Notes: generated from the sequence alone by a model not told the origin. Counted from the stretch's first letter, positions 33,787 to 43,023 are shown. The stretch is DNA of 64,000 nucleotides from Noviherbaspirillum sp. L7-7A (GCF_019052805.1 NZ_JAHQRJ010000002.1:248001-312000); one strand, 5' to 3'. Numbers and translations are program-made.

Positions 33787-34746
33787 ATGAGTGAAACTAC
33801 GCTGCAAACGTTGGAGGTCAACGGCATCCGGATGCGTGTGGCTATGCAGGGCAATGGCCCGCTGGTACTCCTATGCCATGGATTCCCGGAGAGCTGGCAT
33901 TCATGGCGTTACCAGATGAAGGCACTGGCTGACGCCGGATGGCGAGCCGCGGCGCCCGACATGCGCGGTTATGGAGGAACCGACGCACCGACTGACCCGC
34001 AATCCTACACCATGCTCCATCATGTAGCTGACATGGTGGACCTCATAAAGTCCCTAGGCGAGCGCGAGGCGGTGATTGTAGGCCACGATTGGGGCGCGCC
34101 GGTCGCGTGGCATGCCGCACTGCTGCGGCCGGACATTTTTCGCGCTGTCGCGGGCATGAGCGTCCCCTACAGCCCCCCATCTGGCGTAGACTTGCTGACG
34201 GCGTTAGAGCGCCAAGGCATAAGCACATTCTACATGCAGTATTTCCAAACGCCGGGCGTAGCGGAAGCCGAACTCGAAGCCGACATTGAAGCAACAATCC
34301 GGCGCATAACCTTCAGTATGTCAGGTGACGGCCCTGGCCGCGTCGTTGCGGGTGTTTTGCCACCCGGTGCGGGTTTCCTGGACGCCACTGTGGAGCCGGA
34401 AAGCTTGCCAGAATGGGTATCGGCTGAAGACATTTCCTACGTGGCCGGCGAATTTCGTCGCACTGGTTTTCGTGGAGGTCTAAACTGGTATCGCGCGATG
34501 CGTTGGTCCACTGAGTTGCTCGCCGCGTGGAAAGGGACTGTGATCCGCCAACCGTCCCTCTTCATCGCCGGAACGCGCGATGATGTAATGCGATTCCCAG
34601 GCAGCGAGGCACGTCTGAAAAAACTGCCAGAGGTGTTGCCCGGCATGCGAGGTTGTCACCTGATTAAAGGCGCCGGGCATTGGATTCAACGCGAGCGTGC
34701 GTCAACCGTTAACGCTCTACTGACAAACTTTCTCAAGAACATATAA
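33787..34746 (+). CDS. epoxide-hydrolase-like alpha/beta hydrolase
   Basis: The protein has 319 residues. The oxyanion motif LLCHGFPESWHSWRYQM and nucleophile elbow VIVGHDWGAPVAWHAAL (Asp nucleophile in GHDWG) are those of soluble epoxide hydrolases and haloalkane dehalogenases. The lid holds LNWYRAM with a Tyr, and the catalytic His is in LIKGAGHWIQRERA. AGGAAG six bases before ATG 33787 rules out the overlapping start at 33763. With the upstream flavoprotein and the divergent P450 it would suit detoxifying an oxidised epoxide product. Confidence 0.87.
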   Translation: MSETTLQTLEVNGIRMRVAMQGNGPLVLLCHGFPESWHSWRYQMKALADAGWRAAAPDMRGYGGTDAPTDPQSYTMLHHVADMVDLIKSLGEREAVIVGHDWGAPVAWHAALLRPDIFRAVAGMSVPYSPPSGVDLLTALERQGISTFYMQYFQTPGVAEAELEADIEATIRRITFSMSGDGPGRVVAGVLPPGAGFLDATVEPESLPEWVSAEDISYVAGEFRRTGFRGGLNWYRAMRWSTELLAAWKGTVIRQPSLFIAGTRDDVMRFPGSEARLKKLPEVLPGMRGCHLIKGAGHWIQRERASTVNALLTNFLKNI

Positions 34747-34826
34747 AGTCTGAATGCCCACCTTTTAAACGTTAGCTGTTTCTGTCTCTCTGCATCGAGC
34801 GACTGCAATTGGCCGGTTGCAGTGTT

Positions 34827-34934
34827 TTACAAGATTTTTGCTAAGTCCGCTTTCAGTCTGTCGATCATTTCCTTGCCGAAGGCTTCGCGCAACGAGTCGA
34901 TCCATGCAGTCACGCCGGGCATCTTGCCCCTCAT
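34827..34934 (-). CDS. short island-type protein, probably truncated
   Basis: The 35-residue frame reads MRGKMPGVTAWIDSLREAFG then KEMIDRLKADLAKIL. The motif GVTAWIDSLREAFG is familiar from hypothetical proteins of integrative elements, which are usually longer, so this may be a truncated copy. GGTGAG lies about 9 bases before the ATG. It is 37 bases downstream of the HD-domain gene on the same strand. Confidence 0.45.
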   Translation of the reverse strand: MRGKMPGVTAWIDSLREAFGKEMIDRLKADLAKIL

Positions 34935-34971
34935 GTGGCCATCTCACCTGGCCGAAGACCGCGTAGATTGA

Positions 34972-37668
34972 TTAGCCATATGTCGTTGTAGCCACGGGAA
35001 TAATCAGCACTGTCCCTGCACTCGTGGTTCGTCTTTCAACATAGGTAGTAGGTAAGCGCTCATTGATATCCGCTTCTGGAAAAGCTTTTTCGATCATTGA
35101 TTCGAGAATGAAGTATTTGGCATCGATCGTGGCAAGACAATGTAGCGTGCCGCTCTCAACTGCGCGCTGTATCAGCTTTTGAAAAACCAGATACGCCTTC
35201 TGCTGTATAACTTCTTTCATTGCGTCGGACGCAGCAGCATCTAAATGTAAACCGTTTCCAGTTGCTTTGGCCTTCACTAACGCCCGCAGGTCATTTCCTG
35301 CGCCGAGATAAGCCGACAAGCCACTGCCAGCTTGTTTTTTGGCCTTCGAGGAAGAAAGAAGCTCCAGGAATTCTGCCGGCTTGGCTGTTTGGCGCAGTTG
35401 TGCAAGGTTTTTGCTGTTACGGTCTGCCTGCTTTTGTTTCTTGTAATCTGAGACAGGGTCTTTGGGAACATCTTGAACTGCGGTACCCATTTCGTGCTGC
35501 TCGGGGATGCCCAATGCACGAATGTCCTGTTTGCCCGTTTCGTTATCTGCAGATGCGACCTCTGGACTCAGAGGCAATCCTACTTCCCCTGAGGTTTCAG
35601 CTAGATCACTTGCTTCACAGTAGCCAGAAAATGAGTTTTCCCCATCAATCACGCTAGCCACCAGATCAAGATCCTCAGGCGTAATTTCGCTAGATGTGTC
35701 GGATACTAGGGGATCACTATCGTCGCAGCTGGCGTCTACTGACGGCAGGTCTTCAAGCGCCGCAGGGGATAACTGATTTAGTGCCTTACTCTCAGCGACC
35801 GCCGCTGTATCAAATCCGTTCTTTTTCACATCTTCATCAAGATTTTTCCAGTCTATATTCTGATTACTGGATGCTGGCTGCTCGACAGCAGGCAGAGCAA
35901 TGACCTGTGGATGCTTTGACGGGACTGCTTGGGGCAGCACGGTGGAAACAGTGCTAGAGGGGTTCAGGCCAGACTGGCGTGATGATTGCAAAGCGCCTTT
36001 GTTTGACTGACTAGCATCTACCGACTCTAACGAAGAGACAAAAAGCACGGACGACGCAATCCCTAAGGAAGGCTCAAGGCATTGCGCTTGCTGGCCAGCG
36101 GTTTGGTGCAATCCAGCGCCAAATATTCCCTTATCCAACACCGAGACCACCTCGTCACCAAATGCCTTACGCACCATCTCCAACAATATCAAGGGATTAG
36201 GCACGTTGTTTAGGTGAGAGAAATATGGTGCCTCTACTTTGGCGACGGTAGCCAGCGCAGGCATATCAACCAGCGTAAGCAGTTCGGTATGCTTGGCAGT
36301 GGGAGTTATAACGATCGTCTGATGCCAGTCTGCAATGACAGTCGTGCTTTCACTATGGTAGAAACGGACGAGAAATAGAGGCAAATATTGCTTGAAGTTG
36401 ACCCCATTGTGGGTCGAATATAAAAGGCCCTTTTCTTCAAGAATATGCAGGATGCGCTTCAGCAGGATGAATCGACCCCTCCCTATTTCAATCGATACAC
36501 CCAGCTTTCGGCAAATCGCGGCAAGCAATTGCCCATCGCGTAGATAGACCAGATTGGCATGTTTTTGCCCAATCTTAAAAGTTCTGTCGGTTTCCCTGTC
36601 CCCGGACCCGTTGATGCGTCCTTTTTCGGTAACGCAGGATACAAATGCCGTATAGATCTCGTCCGCTTCGGTTTCGGAGATGGTGTCTTCATTCGCCGTG
36701 GCAGCACTGATACCGCTTTCCCGCTGCCCCGTTGTCTTGTCGGCCAAAATCAAAAATTCCAACAACGCCGTCATGCGGTCGTCCCTAGAAAGCCCATTCT
36801 TGTCGACCGGAAAGTCGCTCGGATGGTGGTAGTGCGCAATGACAGTAGTGAGGGCCTCAGTGTCTCTTGACGAAAGCTCCCAAAATTCGGAGATACGGGC
36901 CAGCATGCGAGCGCCGAGCGCATCATGCTTGACGCCCGGATCGTCCTGCTGGACGCCTGACTCGCTGGTCAGCACAGTGCCGTCCGCCTGCAGTTTGTAG
37001 GCTTCGATCTTGCCCAAGTCATGCGCCAGCGCCAGAACCGGAATGATCGGGTCAAGCGGATCGAACACGTAATTTGCGTTGCGCTTGGCAATGATCAGCT
37101 TGGGCGACTTTCCCGGGCGCCTGATGTAGACGCCCTCATAGGACCAACGCGGCGCGAGTTCAAGCGCCGTATCCGCCACGGCCATGCAGTGCTGGGCAAG
37201 CGTTCTCCCGCCATGGCCACCCTTTCGATGGCTTGCCGGGTGGGTCTTGTGCGCCGACAGGGTTTGCCAGATTGCCATGAACAGGGTGACATATTCCGGA
37301 TGGGCGACCTTGTTCGCCTCAATCCACTGTTTCACCCGCTCGCTTTCAATGGGGAGGCATTCCTTAGCCTTTGCACGCTTGGCCGGCGGCGCCAGAATGG
37401 GTACCGGTCCGATCGAGGACGTCACGCCATTGAAGCTGCCGCCTTGTAGTCGCATTTGCGCAAGCGACCGCTCAAGGAGAATCAGCCCGGCCGTAATGAC
37501 CACCCCCATGATGCAACCCACCACAGTGACGAAAGCCCCGTGGATCATGTTCGGAATGTTTTCCCAGAAAAAGACCGGGTCCGTGCACAGGGTGTAGAGA
37601 TTCATGGGGATCCATATCGACAAAAACACGATGAAGGTCGCTTTGACGATGGGGTTTCTGGCGTTCAT
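34972..37668 (-). CDS. HD/TraI_2-type protein, candidate MobH relaxase
   Basis: The protein has 898 residues. Two N-terminal membrane segments (about 7-28 and 45-66) precede an HD-like metal domain: HRKGGHGGRTLAQHCMAVAD, then PVLALAHDLGKIEAYKL, GVKHDALGARML, and AHYHHPSDFP. These His/Asp motifs resemble the TraI_2 domain of MobH relaxases (R27, SXT-type). The middle is disordered (about 520-740), and a conserved C-terminal domain follows. AGGAG lies seven bases before ATG 37668, which overlaps the topB tail stop (ATGA). The relaxase role is inferred; no oriT was identified. It may alternatively be a membrane-bound HD phosphohydrolase of the element. Confidence 0.62.
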   Translation of the reverse strand: MNARNPIVKATFIVFLSIWIPMNLYTLCTDPVFFWENIPNMIHGAFVTVVGCIMGVVITAGLILLERSLAQMRLQGGSFNGVTSSIGPVPILAPPAKRAKAKECLPIESERVKQWIEANKVAHPEYVTLFMAIWQTLSAHKTHPASHRKGGHGGRTLAQHCMAVADTALELAPRWSYEGVYIRRPGKSPKLIIAKRNANYVFDPLDPIIPVLALAHDLGKIEAYKLQADGTVLTSESGVQQDDPGVKHDALGARMLARISEFWELSSRDTEALTTVIAHYHHPSDFPVDKNGLSRDDRMTALLEFLILADKTTGQRESGISAATANEDTISETEADEIYTAFVSCVTEKGRINGSGDRETDRTFKIGQKHANLVYLRDGQLLAAICRKLGVSIEIGRGRFILLKRILHILEEKGLLYSTHNGVNFKQYLPLFLVRFYHSESTTVIADWHQTIVITPTAKHTELLTLVDMPALATVAKVEAPYFSHLNNVPNPLILLEMVRKAFGDEVVSVLDKGIFGAGLHQTAGQQAQCLEPSLGIASSVLFVSSLESVDASQSNKGALQSSRQSGLNPSSTVSTVLPQAVPSKHPQVIALPAVEQPASSNQNIDWKNLDEDVKKNGFDTAAVAESKALNQLSPAALEDLPSVDASCDDSDPLVSDTSSEITPEDLDLVASVIDGENSFSGYCEASDLAETSGEVGLPLSPEVASADNETGKQDIRALGIPEQHEMGTAVQDVPKDPVSDYKKQKQADRNSKNLAQLRQTAKPAEFLELLSSSKAKKQAGSGLSAYLGAGNDLRALVKAKATGNGLHLDAAASDAMKEVIQQKAYLVFQKLIQRAVESGTLHCLATIDAKYFILESMIEKAFPEADINERLPTTYVERRTTSAGTVLIIPVATTTYG

Positions 37669-38019
37669 AGAAAGGCTCCTGCTGCTTGCGGCACGGTGGT
37701 TGGTTTAGCTTGTTTGGCAACGGGCTTGCCGTCCTTGTCTTCCATGGTGGTCCTGTAGCCGTCGGCATACCCGGTATTGGGCCTTGCTCGGCTTCAGCAC
37801 CTTCATGGCGAATCGGGTGGGGATGGTGGGTAGGGAAGACAAGTCGCGCCCTGTCGTTGCCGCCTCTGGCGCAAACAGTTCGACCAAGTGGCCCACTGCG
37901 CAGGAGACGATCGCCGTATCGCTCTCCAGCCAGTTCTGCACCTTGGTAAAGCCGCCAAGTGCGGCGGCAATATCCTTCGCTACGGATGGCTTTTCCGCCA
38001 CGATCAGCATCTTACTCAT
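37665..38019 (-). pseudogene. topB: DNA topoisomerase III, internally deleted remnant
   Basis: The first 85 codons encode the topoisomerase III start: MSKMLIVAEKPSVAKDIAAA and VSCAVGHLVELFAPE. They end at about KPSKAQ, and the same frame then gives nonsense (YRVCRR...) to a stop. Another frame from the junction reads YADGYRTTMEDKDGKPVAKQ and ends in TGA overlapping the ATG of the HD gene. The simplest reading is one large deletion joining N- and C-terminal ends out of frame; intact TopB has about 650 residues. The element has therefore lost its own topoisomerase. Confidence 0.75.
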
Positions 38020-38101
38020 GGTCCCAGCACCTCTTCAATTGCATAAAAACAAGCCAAGCCATTCGCATGGTTTTGGCTTCATCGCCGTGGCTTCGGTATC
38101 C

Positions 38102-38332
38102 CTAGTTCCGCGTACCGGCATTGGCCCGCTGGCGTTGCGCACGTCCATGTTCATCAGCGCACTGTTTGTCGCAGAACAGCTTCCCGCCCTCGACGTCGGC
38201 TTCGCAGCGGCTGTTGTGGCAGACGCCGGTCGGCGCCAAGTGGCGGACCGCGAGGCTGGCCTGTGCCGCTTTCACGCCCCGGTCGATGAAAGCTTCATTG
38301 GCGGTATCGGCTTCATCACAAACGTCTGCCAT
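38102..38332 (-). CDS. small zinc-finger protein
   Basis: The protein has 76 residues, starting MADVCDEADTANEAFIDRGV with a TraR/DksA-like N-terminal helix. The Cys pattern is C-x4-C-x11-C-x3-C (GVCHNSRCEAD, LFCDKQCADEHG), able to bind zinc. Proteins of this shape are common in conjugative elements next to topB and single-stranded-DNA-handling genes. It starts 5 bases after the stop of the 38337 gene, so it is in the same operon. Exact role unknown. Confidence 0.65.
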   Translation of the reverse strand: MADVCDEADTANEAFIDRGVKAAQASLAVRHLAPTGVCHNSRCEADVEGGKLFCDKQCADEHGRAQRQRANAGTRN

Positions 38333-38336
38333 GGCA

Positions 38337-39317
38337 TCAACCTTTCGCCCCAGGGCCGTTGAGAAGCTCGGCCACGATTGCTGCCGAATCGATACCGTTC
38401 GGGACCGCCACTTCTGCAGGCGTTTCGCGGCGCGGCGCCTTGCGGGTGCCGATTTGCAGCATTTCGGCGACCCAGAAAGGGGCGATCTTGATCAGGCCCG
38501 AATCCGGCGTTACGGGACCGGGGAAATCCTTTGCTTCAATGTAGGGCAGCTTGGACACCGGTGCAATGCCAGACTCTGGATCAGGTGCGCCGAGCGCTTT
38601 TACATCGAGACGATATTCACCTTGGACCTTGATGGGCAGGCCGCGGGTGAGCGTGTTGGCTAGCGGCTCCAGGTTGCGGCCGTACCAGCGGATCGGGATG
38701 CTCTTGTCGGGATCTTCGGTCTGGCGCAGCAGCACCACCAGCCGGTCGTTCATTGGTTTGCCTTCGGCATTGACGCGATTGCGCTCGAGCGACTTGGCCT
38801 GCACGAAGCCGGCCAGCTGGACGGTGTTGGTCGCATTCTTGTTGAGTTTCAGCACGCGCCAGTCGACGCTGTTCATGCGCTCTTCCTTTGCCGGAACGTC
38901 ACCGGAAACTTTGGCGACCGCCTCGATGGCAGCCGGCAGACCGGAATCCTTGGCCGCAGCATGCACTTTGACAGACCACTTGCGCATGACATCTTCAGCG
39001 AAACGCTTGTCCATGTGCATGAGATTGGGTGACTCGAAGCGAATACTCTTGGCCCGCACGATACGCACGTCGTTCTCGCGGGCGCCGATGAAGTGGCAGT
39101 AAGCCATGACCAGATTCCACTCTTTCAGGTCGCGCGGCAGCGGCGCCTGATGGGGGTCGAACTCGACCGGGAGCATGTGGTTTTCACTGGCGGTTTGCTG
39201 AATGAAGCATTTGCCCTCGCCTGGCAGGCGCAGCACGCCCACGATCCATCCTGAATTAAGCATGCCGTTCGGGTAGGAATACGAATCGGCATTGCGCTTG
39301 GCGTCCATTGGAAGCAC
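38337..39317 (-). CDS. element-borne hypothetical protein, possible DNA-processing role
   Basis: The protein has 326 residues. It begins LPMDAKRNADSYSYPNGMLN and has an OB-fold-like second half (TVQLAGFVQAKSLERN, LVVLLRQTEDPDKSIPIRWY), resembling the beta-barrel pattern of ssDNA-binding proteins. I recognise no named family. TAGGAG lies five bases before GTG 39317, while ATG 39308 would have a spacing of 14, so GTG is the likelier start. It heads the operon with the zinc-finger gene, topB and the HD gene, and faces a divergent regulator. Confidence 0.6.
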   Translation of the reverse strand: MLPMDAKRNADSYSYPNGMLNSGWIVGVLRLPGEGKCFIQQTASENHMLPVEFDPHQAPLPRDLKEWNLVMAYCHFIGARENDVRIVRAKSIRFESPNLMHMDKRFAEDVMRKWSVKVHAAAKDSGLPAAIEAVAKVSGDVPAKEERMNSVDWRVLKLNKNATNTVQLAGFVQAKSLERNRVNAEGKPMNDRLVVLLRQTEDPDKSIPIRWYGRNLEPLANTLTRGLPIKVQGEYRLDVKALGAPDPESGIAPVSKLPYIEAKDFPGPVTPDSGLIKIAPFWVAEMLQIGTRKAPRRETPAEVAVPNGIDSAAIVAELLNGPGAKG

Positions 39318-39647
39318 GGGAACTCCTATATTTAAGTCAATGAAACCCCCAAACGGGGCCGGTAATGAGACAAGCAGCCCACTGCGAAGCGGACACCAGA
39401 TGCAGGATGTTGCTCTACGTAAATAATTATACACAACGCGTCTTTGTAATACCAACATACATTGAAGCGATTTCTTTTTTTCTTATTGAAAAGAAGGTGC
39501 TGCGCTTATGCGAAGGGGGGATGGGCAACCAGTTCAGGTAACTGTTGTAGAAACGCAGTATCGATTACAACATGCGGTAGAATACTAAGTGTATTGATCG
39601 TTCCTGATTCAGTCAGTATCGATGGCTTGTAGAATCGGGAATCGACA
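39318..39647. promoter_or_regulatory. divergent promoter region of the element's DNA-processing operon
   Basis: About 330 bases between the 39317 gene (minus) and the regulator (plus). At 39427-39435 TTATACACA, a DnaA-box-like 9-mer, overlaps TATAAT on the minus strand about 110 bases upstream of the GTG. A similar TTATACACA lies at 15136-15144. The regulator would most likely bind here. Confidence 0.45.
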
Positions 39648-40340
39648 ATGCCAGCGACCGTATTGAACCGAAAGAACACTATGCCAAGAAAAGTAACTGC
39701 AAAAGCCGTGGTGGCATCACCAAACCCTGTCGCCAGGAAGACCGGCAAGGTCGGCCGGCCTCCACGCGCCCCCGAGCCGGAAGTCCAGGCATCGCTCATT
39801 GGTGACGCCATGGATGTCAGCAGCGAAGACAGCGAGATTCAAGACGGGGAGCGCAAAGTAGAAGGAAAGCGCCTGATCACTCTCATCAAGCGGACGCTGA
39901 TCGAGAAGAATTTGCCGGACCGCTACATCGCTGACCTGATGGGCGTGACGACGATCTACTGGAATTCCATGTGCAATGGCCACCGCAAGATCAAGTCGGC
40001 GGGCAAGGAAAAGCTGGAACGCGTCGGCGAATTCCTTGGCATTCCAACGGTGCAGGTAATGATTCTGGCCGACTATTTCGAGCCGACCGACTTTTATGCC
40101 AAGCGCTCGTTGGAAGATGAGCTCGAAATGGTGCTCCAAGCCATGCAAGCTGATCCGAACTGGGTCTCGCTGACGCCGTCGAAAGAGGAGTGGGCACAGC
40201 TGCCGGTAAATACCAAAATTCTGATTGCCCTGCTGTTCGAGCGCGAAGCGGGCCGATCCTTTATGAGCAAGCTGCAAATGGAGCATCCAGCACTGGCGAA
40301 GAAGCTGGGAATGGAAGACAAAAAGCCAAGCACGGCATAA
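39648..40340 (+). CDS. putative helix-turn-helix regulator of the element
   Basis: The protein has 230 residues. A basic N-terminus with an AT-hook-like patch (TGKVGRPPRAPEPEV) precedes a central helix-turn-helix: LPDRYIADLMGVTTIYWNSM, CNGHRKIKSAGKEKLERVGE. This is similar to Cro/C1-type or phage-repressor domains. The C-terminal third is helical. It is divergent from the DNA-processing operon and convergent with the DUF3150-like gene, fitting a master regulator. ATG 39681 is an alternative start. A bidirectional terminator follows. Confidence 0.65.
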   Translation: MPATVLNRKNTMPRKVTAKAVVASPNPVARKTGKVGRPPRAPEPEVQASLIGDAMDVSSEDSEIQDGERKVEGKRLITLIKRTLIEKNLPDRYIADLMGVTTIYWNSMCNGHRKIKSAGKEKLERVGEFLGIPTVQVMILADYFEPTDFYAKRSLEDELEMVLQAMQADPNWVSLTPSKEEWAQLPVNTKILIALLFEREAGRSFMSKLQMEHPALAKKLGMEDKKPSTA

Positions 40341-40368
40341 GACAAAAGCGCTCGCGTCTGACACCAGC

Positions 40369-40404
40369 AAAAAAAACGCCACCATTCAAAAGATGGTGGC
40401 GTTT
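40369..40404. terminator. bidirectional terminator between convergent genes
   Basis: AACGCCACCAT (40375-40385) pairs with ATGGTGGCGTT (40393-40403) over 7 bases. An A run (from 40369) on the left and TTT on the right allow use by both the regulator (plus) and the DUF3150-like gene (minus). Confidence 0.9.
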
Positions 40405-41058
40405 GTGCTTATGGTTAAAACTCGAAAGCGAAATGCTGTTCGAGTCGCTGGCTCACGGGCGCCGGCACGGACAGAATACTCTCCGCCGGCGCTGACGTTT
40501 CTGGCTCCATTTCTGCCATTGCCTGCTGCGCTGGTGGTTCAACAGCCATTTCGACATCGAGTGGATCGAAGCGCATGGATTGCTCTGCCAGGATGTTTTC
40601 CGGTCGCGAGCAGTATTCAAGCAGCGCACTGATCTGCTTGAACTCCAACCCTTCGATGGCGCCGGTCTGTGGCATTCGCAGAACCCGGTCACACGCTTCG
40701 CGCAGATGCTCGAACTTGGGTGACAGGATGCCCATCGAATCTGCCTTCTGACGAATCCGGCGAACAAGACCGAGCACGCGCGAGGTGGTTTTACCGCCGG
40801 CCGCCCCTTTCCACGACTTCCTGACGTCTTCCGCGATTTCCAGCGCTGCCTGACCAGGCAAGCCGTTAACCTCGGTATGCAGCGCATCATCTTCGCCAAA
40901 AAACTGGGAGGACTGGATCTGCGTGGCCGACATGGCAAAGCGCAGCAGCTTGTCTAGGTCCGATGCCTTTGGTGCGTGGTTGCGAATCAGATCGGCACGG
41001 GTCAGGCCCGGTTTGATCTCGACAGCGTTTTGCGGGTTGGCCGCCCATTCCTCAACTA

Positions 41059-41915
41059 GGGCGTGTCATCAATTGAGCCAGACAACAGCGGCAGCGAGAT
41101 GGATAGCGCCAAGGAAGTTGCGGGCGGTTTTGTCGTAGCGGGTAGCAATGCTGCGATATTGCTTGAGCTTGTTGAAGAATTGCTCAATCAGATGCCGTGC
41201 CCGGTACAGGTGCTTGTCGTAGTCGCGCGGCTGCTTGCGGCAGCGCTTGGGCGGAATCACGACGTTTTTGCCAGCGTCGAGCAACCGATCAATGACCCGC
41301 TCCTGGGCATCGTACGCTTTGTCGGCAATGACCGTGGCCGCTGGCGTGCCGGGCAATAACGCATCTGCACCGTCCAAATCATGCGCCTGCCCCGGCGTCA
41401 GATGAAATCCGGTGGGATTGCCCAGCGCATCGACGGTGGCGTGGATTTTCGTGCTCAGCCCGCCACGGCTGCGCCCGATTGCCTGGACTTCGGCCCCCCT
41501 TTTTTCGCGCCTGCGCTGTGTTGATGCGCACGCACGATGGTCGAATCGATCATGGCGTATTCATTGTCGGCATCGGCCGCTAGCGCCTCGAATATGCGTT
41601 GCCAGACGCCGCTTTTGCTCCAGCGAGTGTGCCGGGTATGGATGACCCGGAAATCCCCAAACCGCTCCGGCAGATCGCGCCAGGGAATGCCTGCCCGGTA
41701 GCGATATAGCACCGCCTCGACAAACAGGCGATTGTCCTTGGCCGTGCGGCCCACATGTCCTTCCCGACCAGGCAGCCATTCCTTGAGCCGCTCCCACTGG
41801 TCATCCCTTAATCCATAACGTCTTCTCATCACTTCTCAGCGCTACGCGCCCCAACCATTACTTCAACGTGCTAATGACTGGGCAAATTTCCGAGAGTTCA
41901 ATTGATGACACGCCC
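41059..41915 (-). mobile_element. IS5-family (IS427-type) insertion sequence, complete
   Basis: The element is 857 bp with perfect ends: GGGCGTGTCATCAATTGA (41059-41076) and its reverse complement at 41898-41915. It is flanked by TA (41057-41058 and 41916-41917), the target duplication typical of the IS427 group. The ends, duplication and transposase look intact, so the insertion is recent. Confidence 0.93.
41069..41832 (-). CDS. IS427-type transposase (two frames, programmed frameshift)
   Basis: The first frame (41832-41455) encodes MRRRYGLRDDQWERLKEWLP and the first catalytic Asp region AMIDSTIVRAHQHSAGAKKG. The second frame (reading to 41069) encodes VIADKAYDAQERVIDRLLDA with the second Asp and FNKLKQYRSIATRYDKTA with the catalytic Glu region nearby. 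Between them the minus strand has A6G6 (about 41495-41506), a slippery run that would allow the -1 shift known in this group. The fused product should be active. Its stop codon lies in the terminal repeat region. Confidence 0.88.
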
Positions 41916-42308
41916 TAGGTTGGGCAGCTCCTGCAGGAACTCTGCCTTTTGCGTTTGAAAGCTATCACGCAGCATCCTCAATTCATCCGAAACCGCTTGT
42001 GCGCGGTCCAGAGGAACAAAGTAGCCACGCACACGGTTGTCGACACGCCGGGTAGCGCCAACACGCAGGATGATGCGTTTGGCATCCGTACGCGCTTTTG
42101 ATACCCACGAAAACGTGCTGGGCGGGAGCATTTTGCCGACTTCACGAACGAAATCATCTGCTTCCAGGGTGCGTTCGCCGGTGGAGCCGCCAATGATGAT
42201 GTCGACCAAAACCATGTTGCTCAGTACTTGTGTGATTTCCATGAATATCCCCGTTTGAGAGTTGGAACTGCAAAGGAAGGCGCTTGCGTTGGCCTTGGTA
42301 TATGGGAA

Positions 42309-42497
42309 ATGTCCAACAGCGCTGAGAGGGATGCCTATCGTGACCTTGCAATGGCGATGCTGCAGGAACTGGGCGAGCCAAACGCGGTGTTAACGGTTGC
42401 CGAAAACCGCGATGCCAGAAAAGCGTATTTTGAGGAGCGCAAGCAAAAGTCCATTGATGCCACTCTTGCGGCCAATATGTATTTGCAGTTTCTTTAA
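42309..42497 (+). CDS. small element protein, hypothetical
   Basis: The protein has about 62 residues from ATG 42309 (MSNSAERDAYRDLAMAMLQE), helical, with DARKAYFEERKQKSIDATL. A longer frame from 42228 is possible but overlaps the divergent DUF3150-like start. I recognise no family. Confidence 0.45.
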   Translation: MSNSAERDAYRDLAMAMLQELGEPNAVLTVAENRDARKAYFEERKQKSIDATLAANMYLQFL

Positions 42498-42614
42498 TGG
42501 CGGATTCGTGTTGTCCCAAGGTAGATGGTAAAGGTCACGCTTCCTCTTGAGTAGGTCAAGCCATCAGAGTGAAAAGTATGTTGAAAGCCGAAGAGCACAA
42601 AGCGCATCAGTGCG

Positions 42615-42977
42615 GTGCACCGTACAACCAGCAAGCCGGCACTTCAGATGATCGCCGCGGAGCGCCAGGCATTGGTTGCCATGGGATATGACGCGATACA
42701 TGACGATGAACATGCCGCCGGCGAACTGGCTGCGGCAGCAGCCTGTTTTGCGCTCGGCAGCACGGAAGTCAGGAACAGAAAGCAGGCAGTAGAAGCCCTG
42801 ACACTCTCGCCTGCCGAATGGCCGAGCGGGATTCTGGTGGAGACTACACGGATGCGTCAGCTGGTGGTGGCCGGGGCACTGATTGCCGCCGAGATCGAGC
42901 GCCTGCAACGGGCGCACTTTGCCGCCATCGATGCGGCGCAGGCGCAGCAGAACACACTCGACACACTGGAATTCTAG
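42615..42977 (+). CDS. phage/plasmid-type conserved protein
   Basis: The protein has 120 residues from GTG 42615. The stretch MIAAERQALVAMGYDAIHDD, then EHAAGELAAAAACFAL and LVVAGALIAAEIERLQR, is the pattern of a common phage and plasmid protein (ERQRQ...EGW...HDD...GELA.AAACYA...LVKAGALIVAEIERL). Its function is not established. The conserved part begins about 11 codons after the GTG, so the true start may be the in-frame ATG at 42648. Codon use is like its neighbours. Confidence 0.6.
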   Translation: MHRTTSKPALQMIAAERQALVAMGYDAIHDDEHAAGELAAAAACFALGSTEVRNRKQAVEALTLSPAEWPSGILVETTRMRQLVVAGALIAAEIERLQRAHFAAIDAAQAQQNTLDTLEF

Positions 42978-43023
42978 GCCGACCAAGCCCTCGCTCTTTC
43001 TCTGCTTTGTCTGGCCGAGGCGT

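Larger units (their letters stand above)
40415..42242 (-). pseudogene. DUF3150-like element gene, split by an IS5-family insertion
   Basis: The minus-strand gene starts MEITQVLSNMVLVDIIIGGS and reads to EFLQELPN at 41918. The IS lies at 41059-41915, after which the frame resumes with VEEWAANPQNAVEIKPGLTR and runs to FEF at 40415. Removing the IS plus one TA copy (859 bases) joins the two in frame and gives a protein of 322 residues. It resembles DUF3150, found in SXT/IncA/C-type elements beside a CobS-like ATPase; no such ATPase is here. The downstream 172-codon piece from ATG 40933 could still be made alone. Function unknown. Confidence 0.82.

Noticed and set aside
37472-37768. A 98-codon frame overlapping the HD gene start and the topB tail
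   Set aside because: It is an alternate frame of two genes with better evidence.
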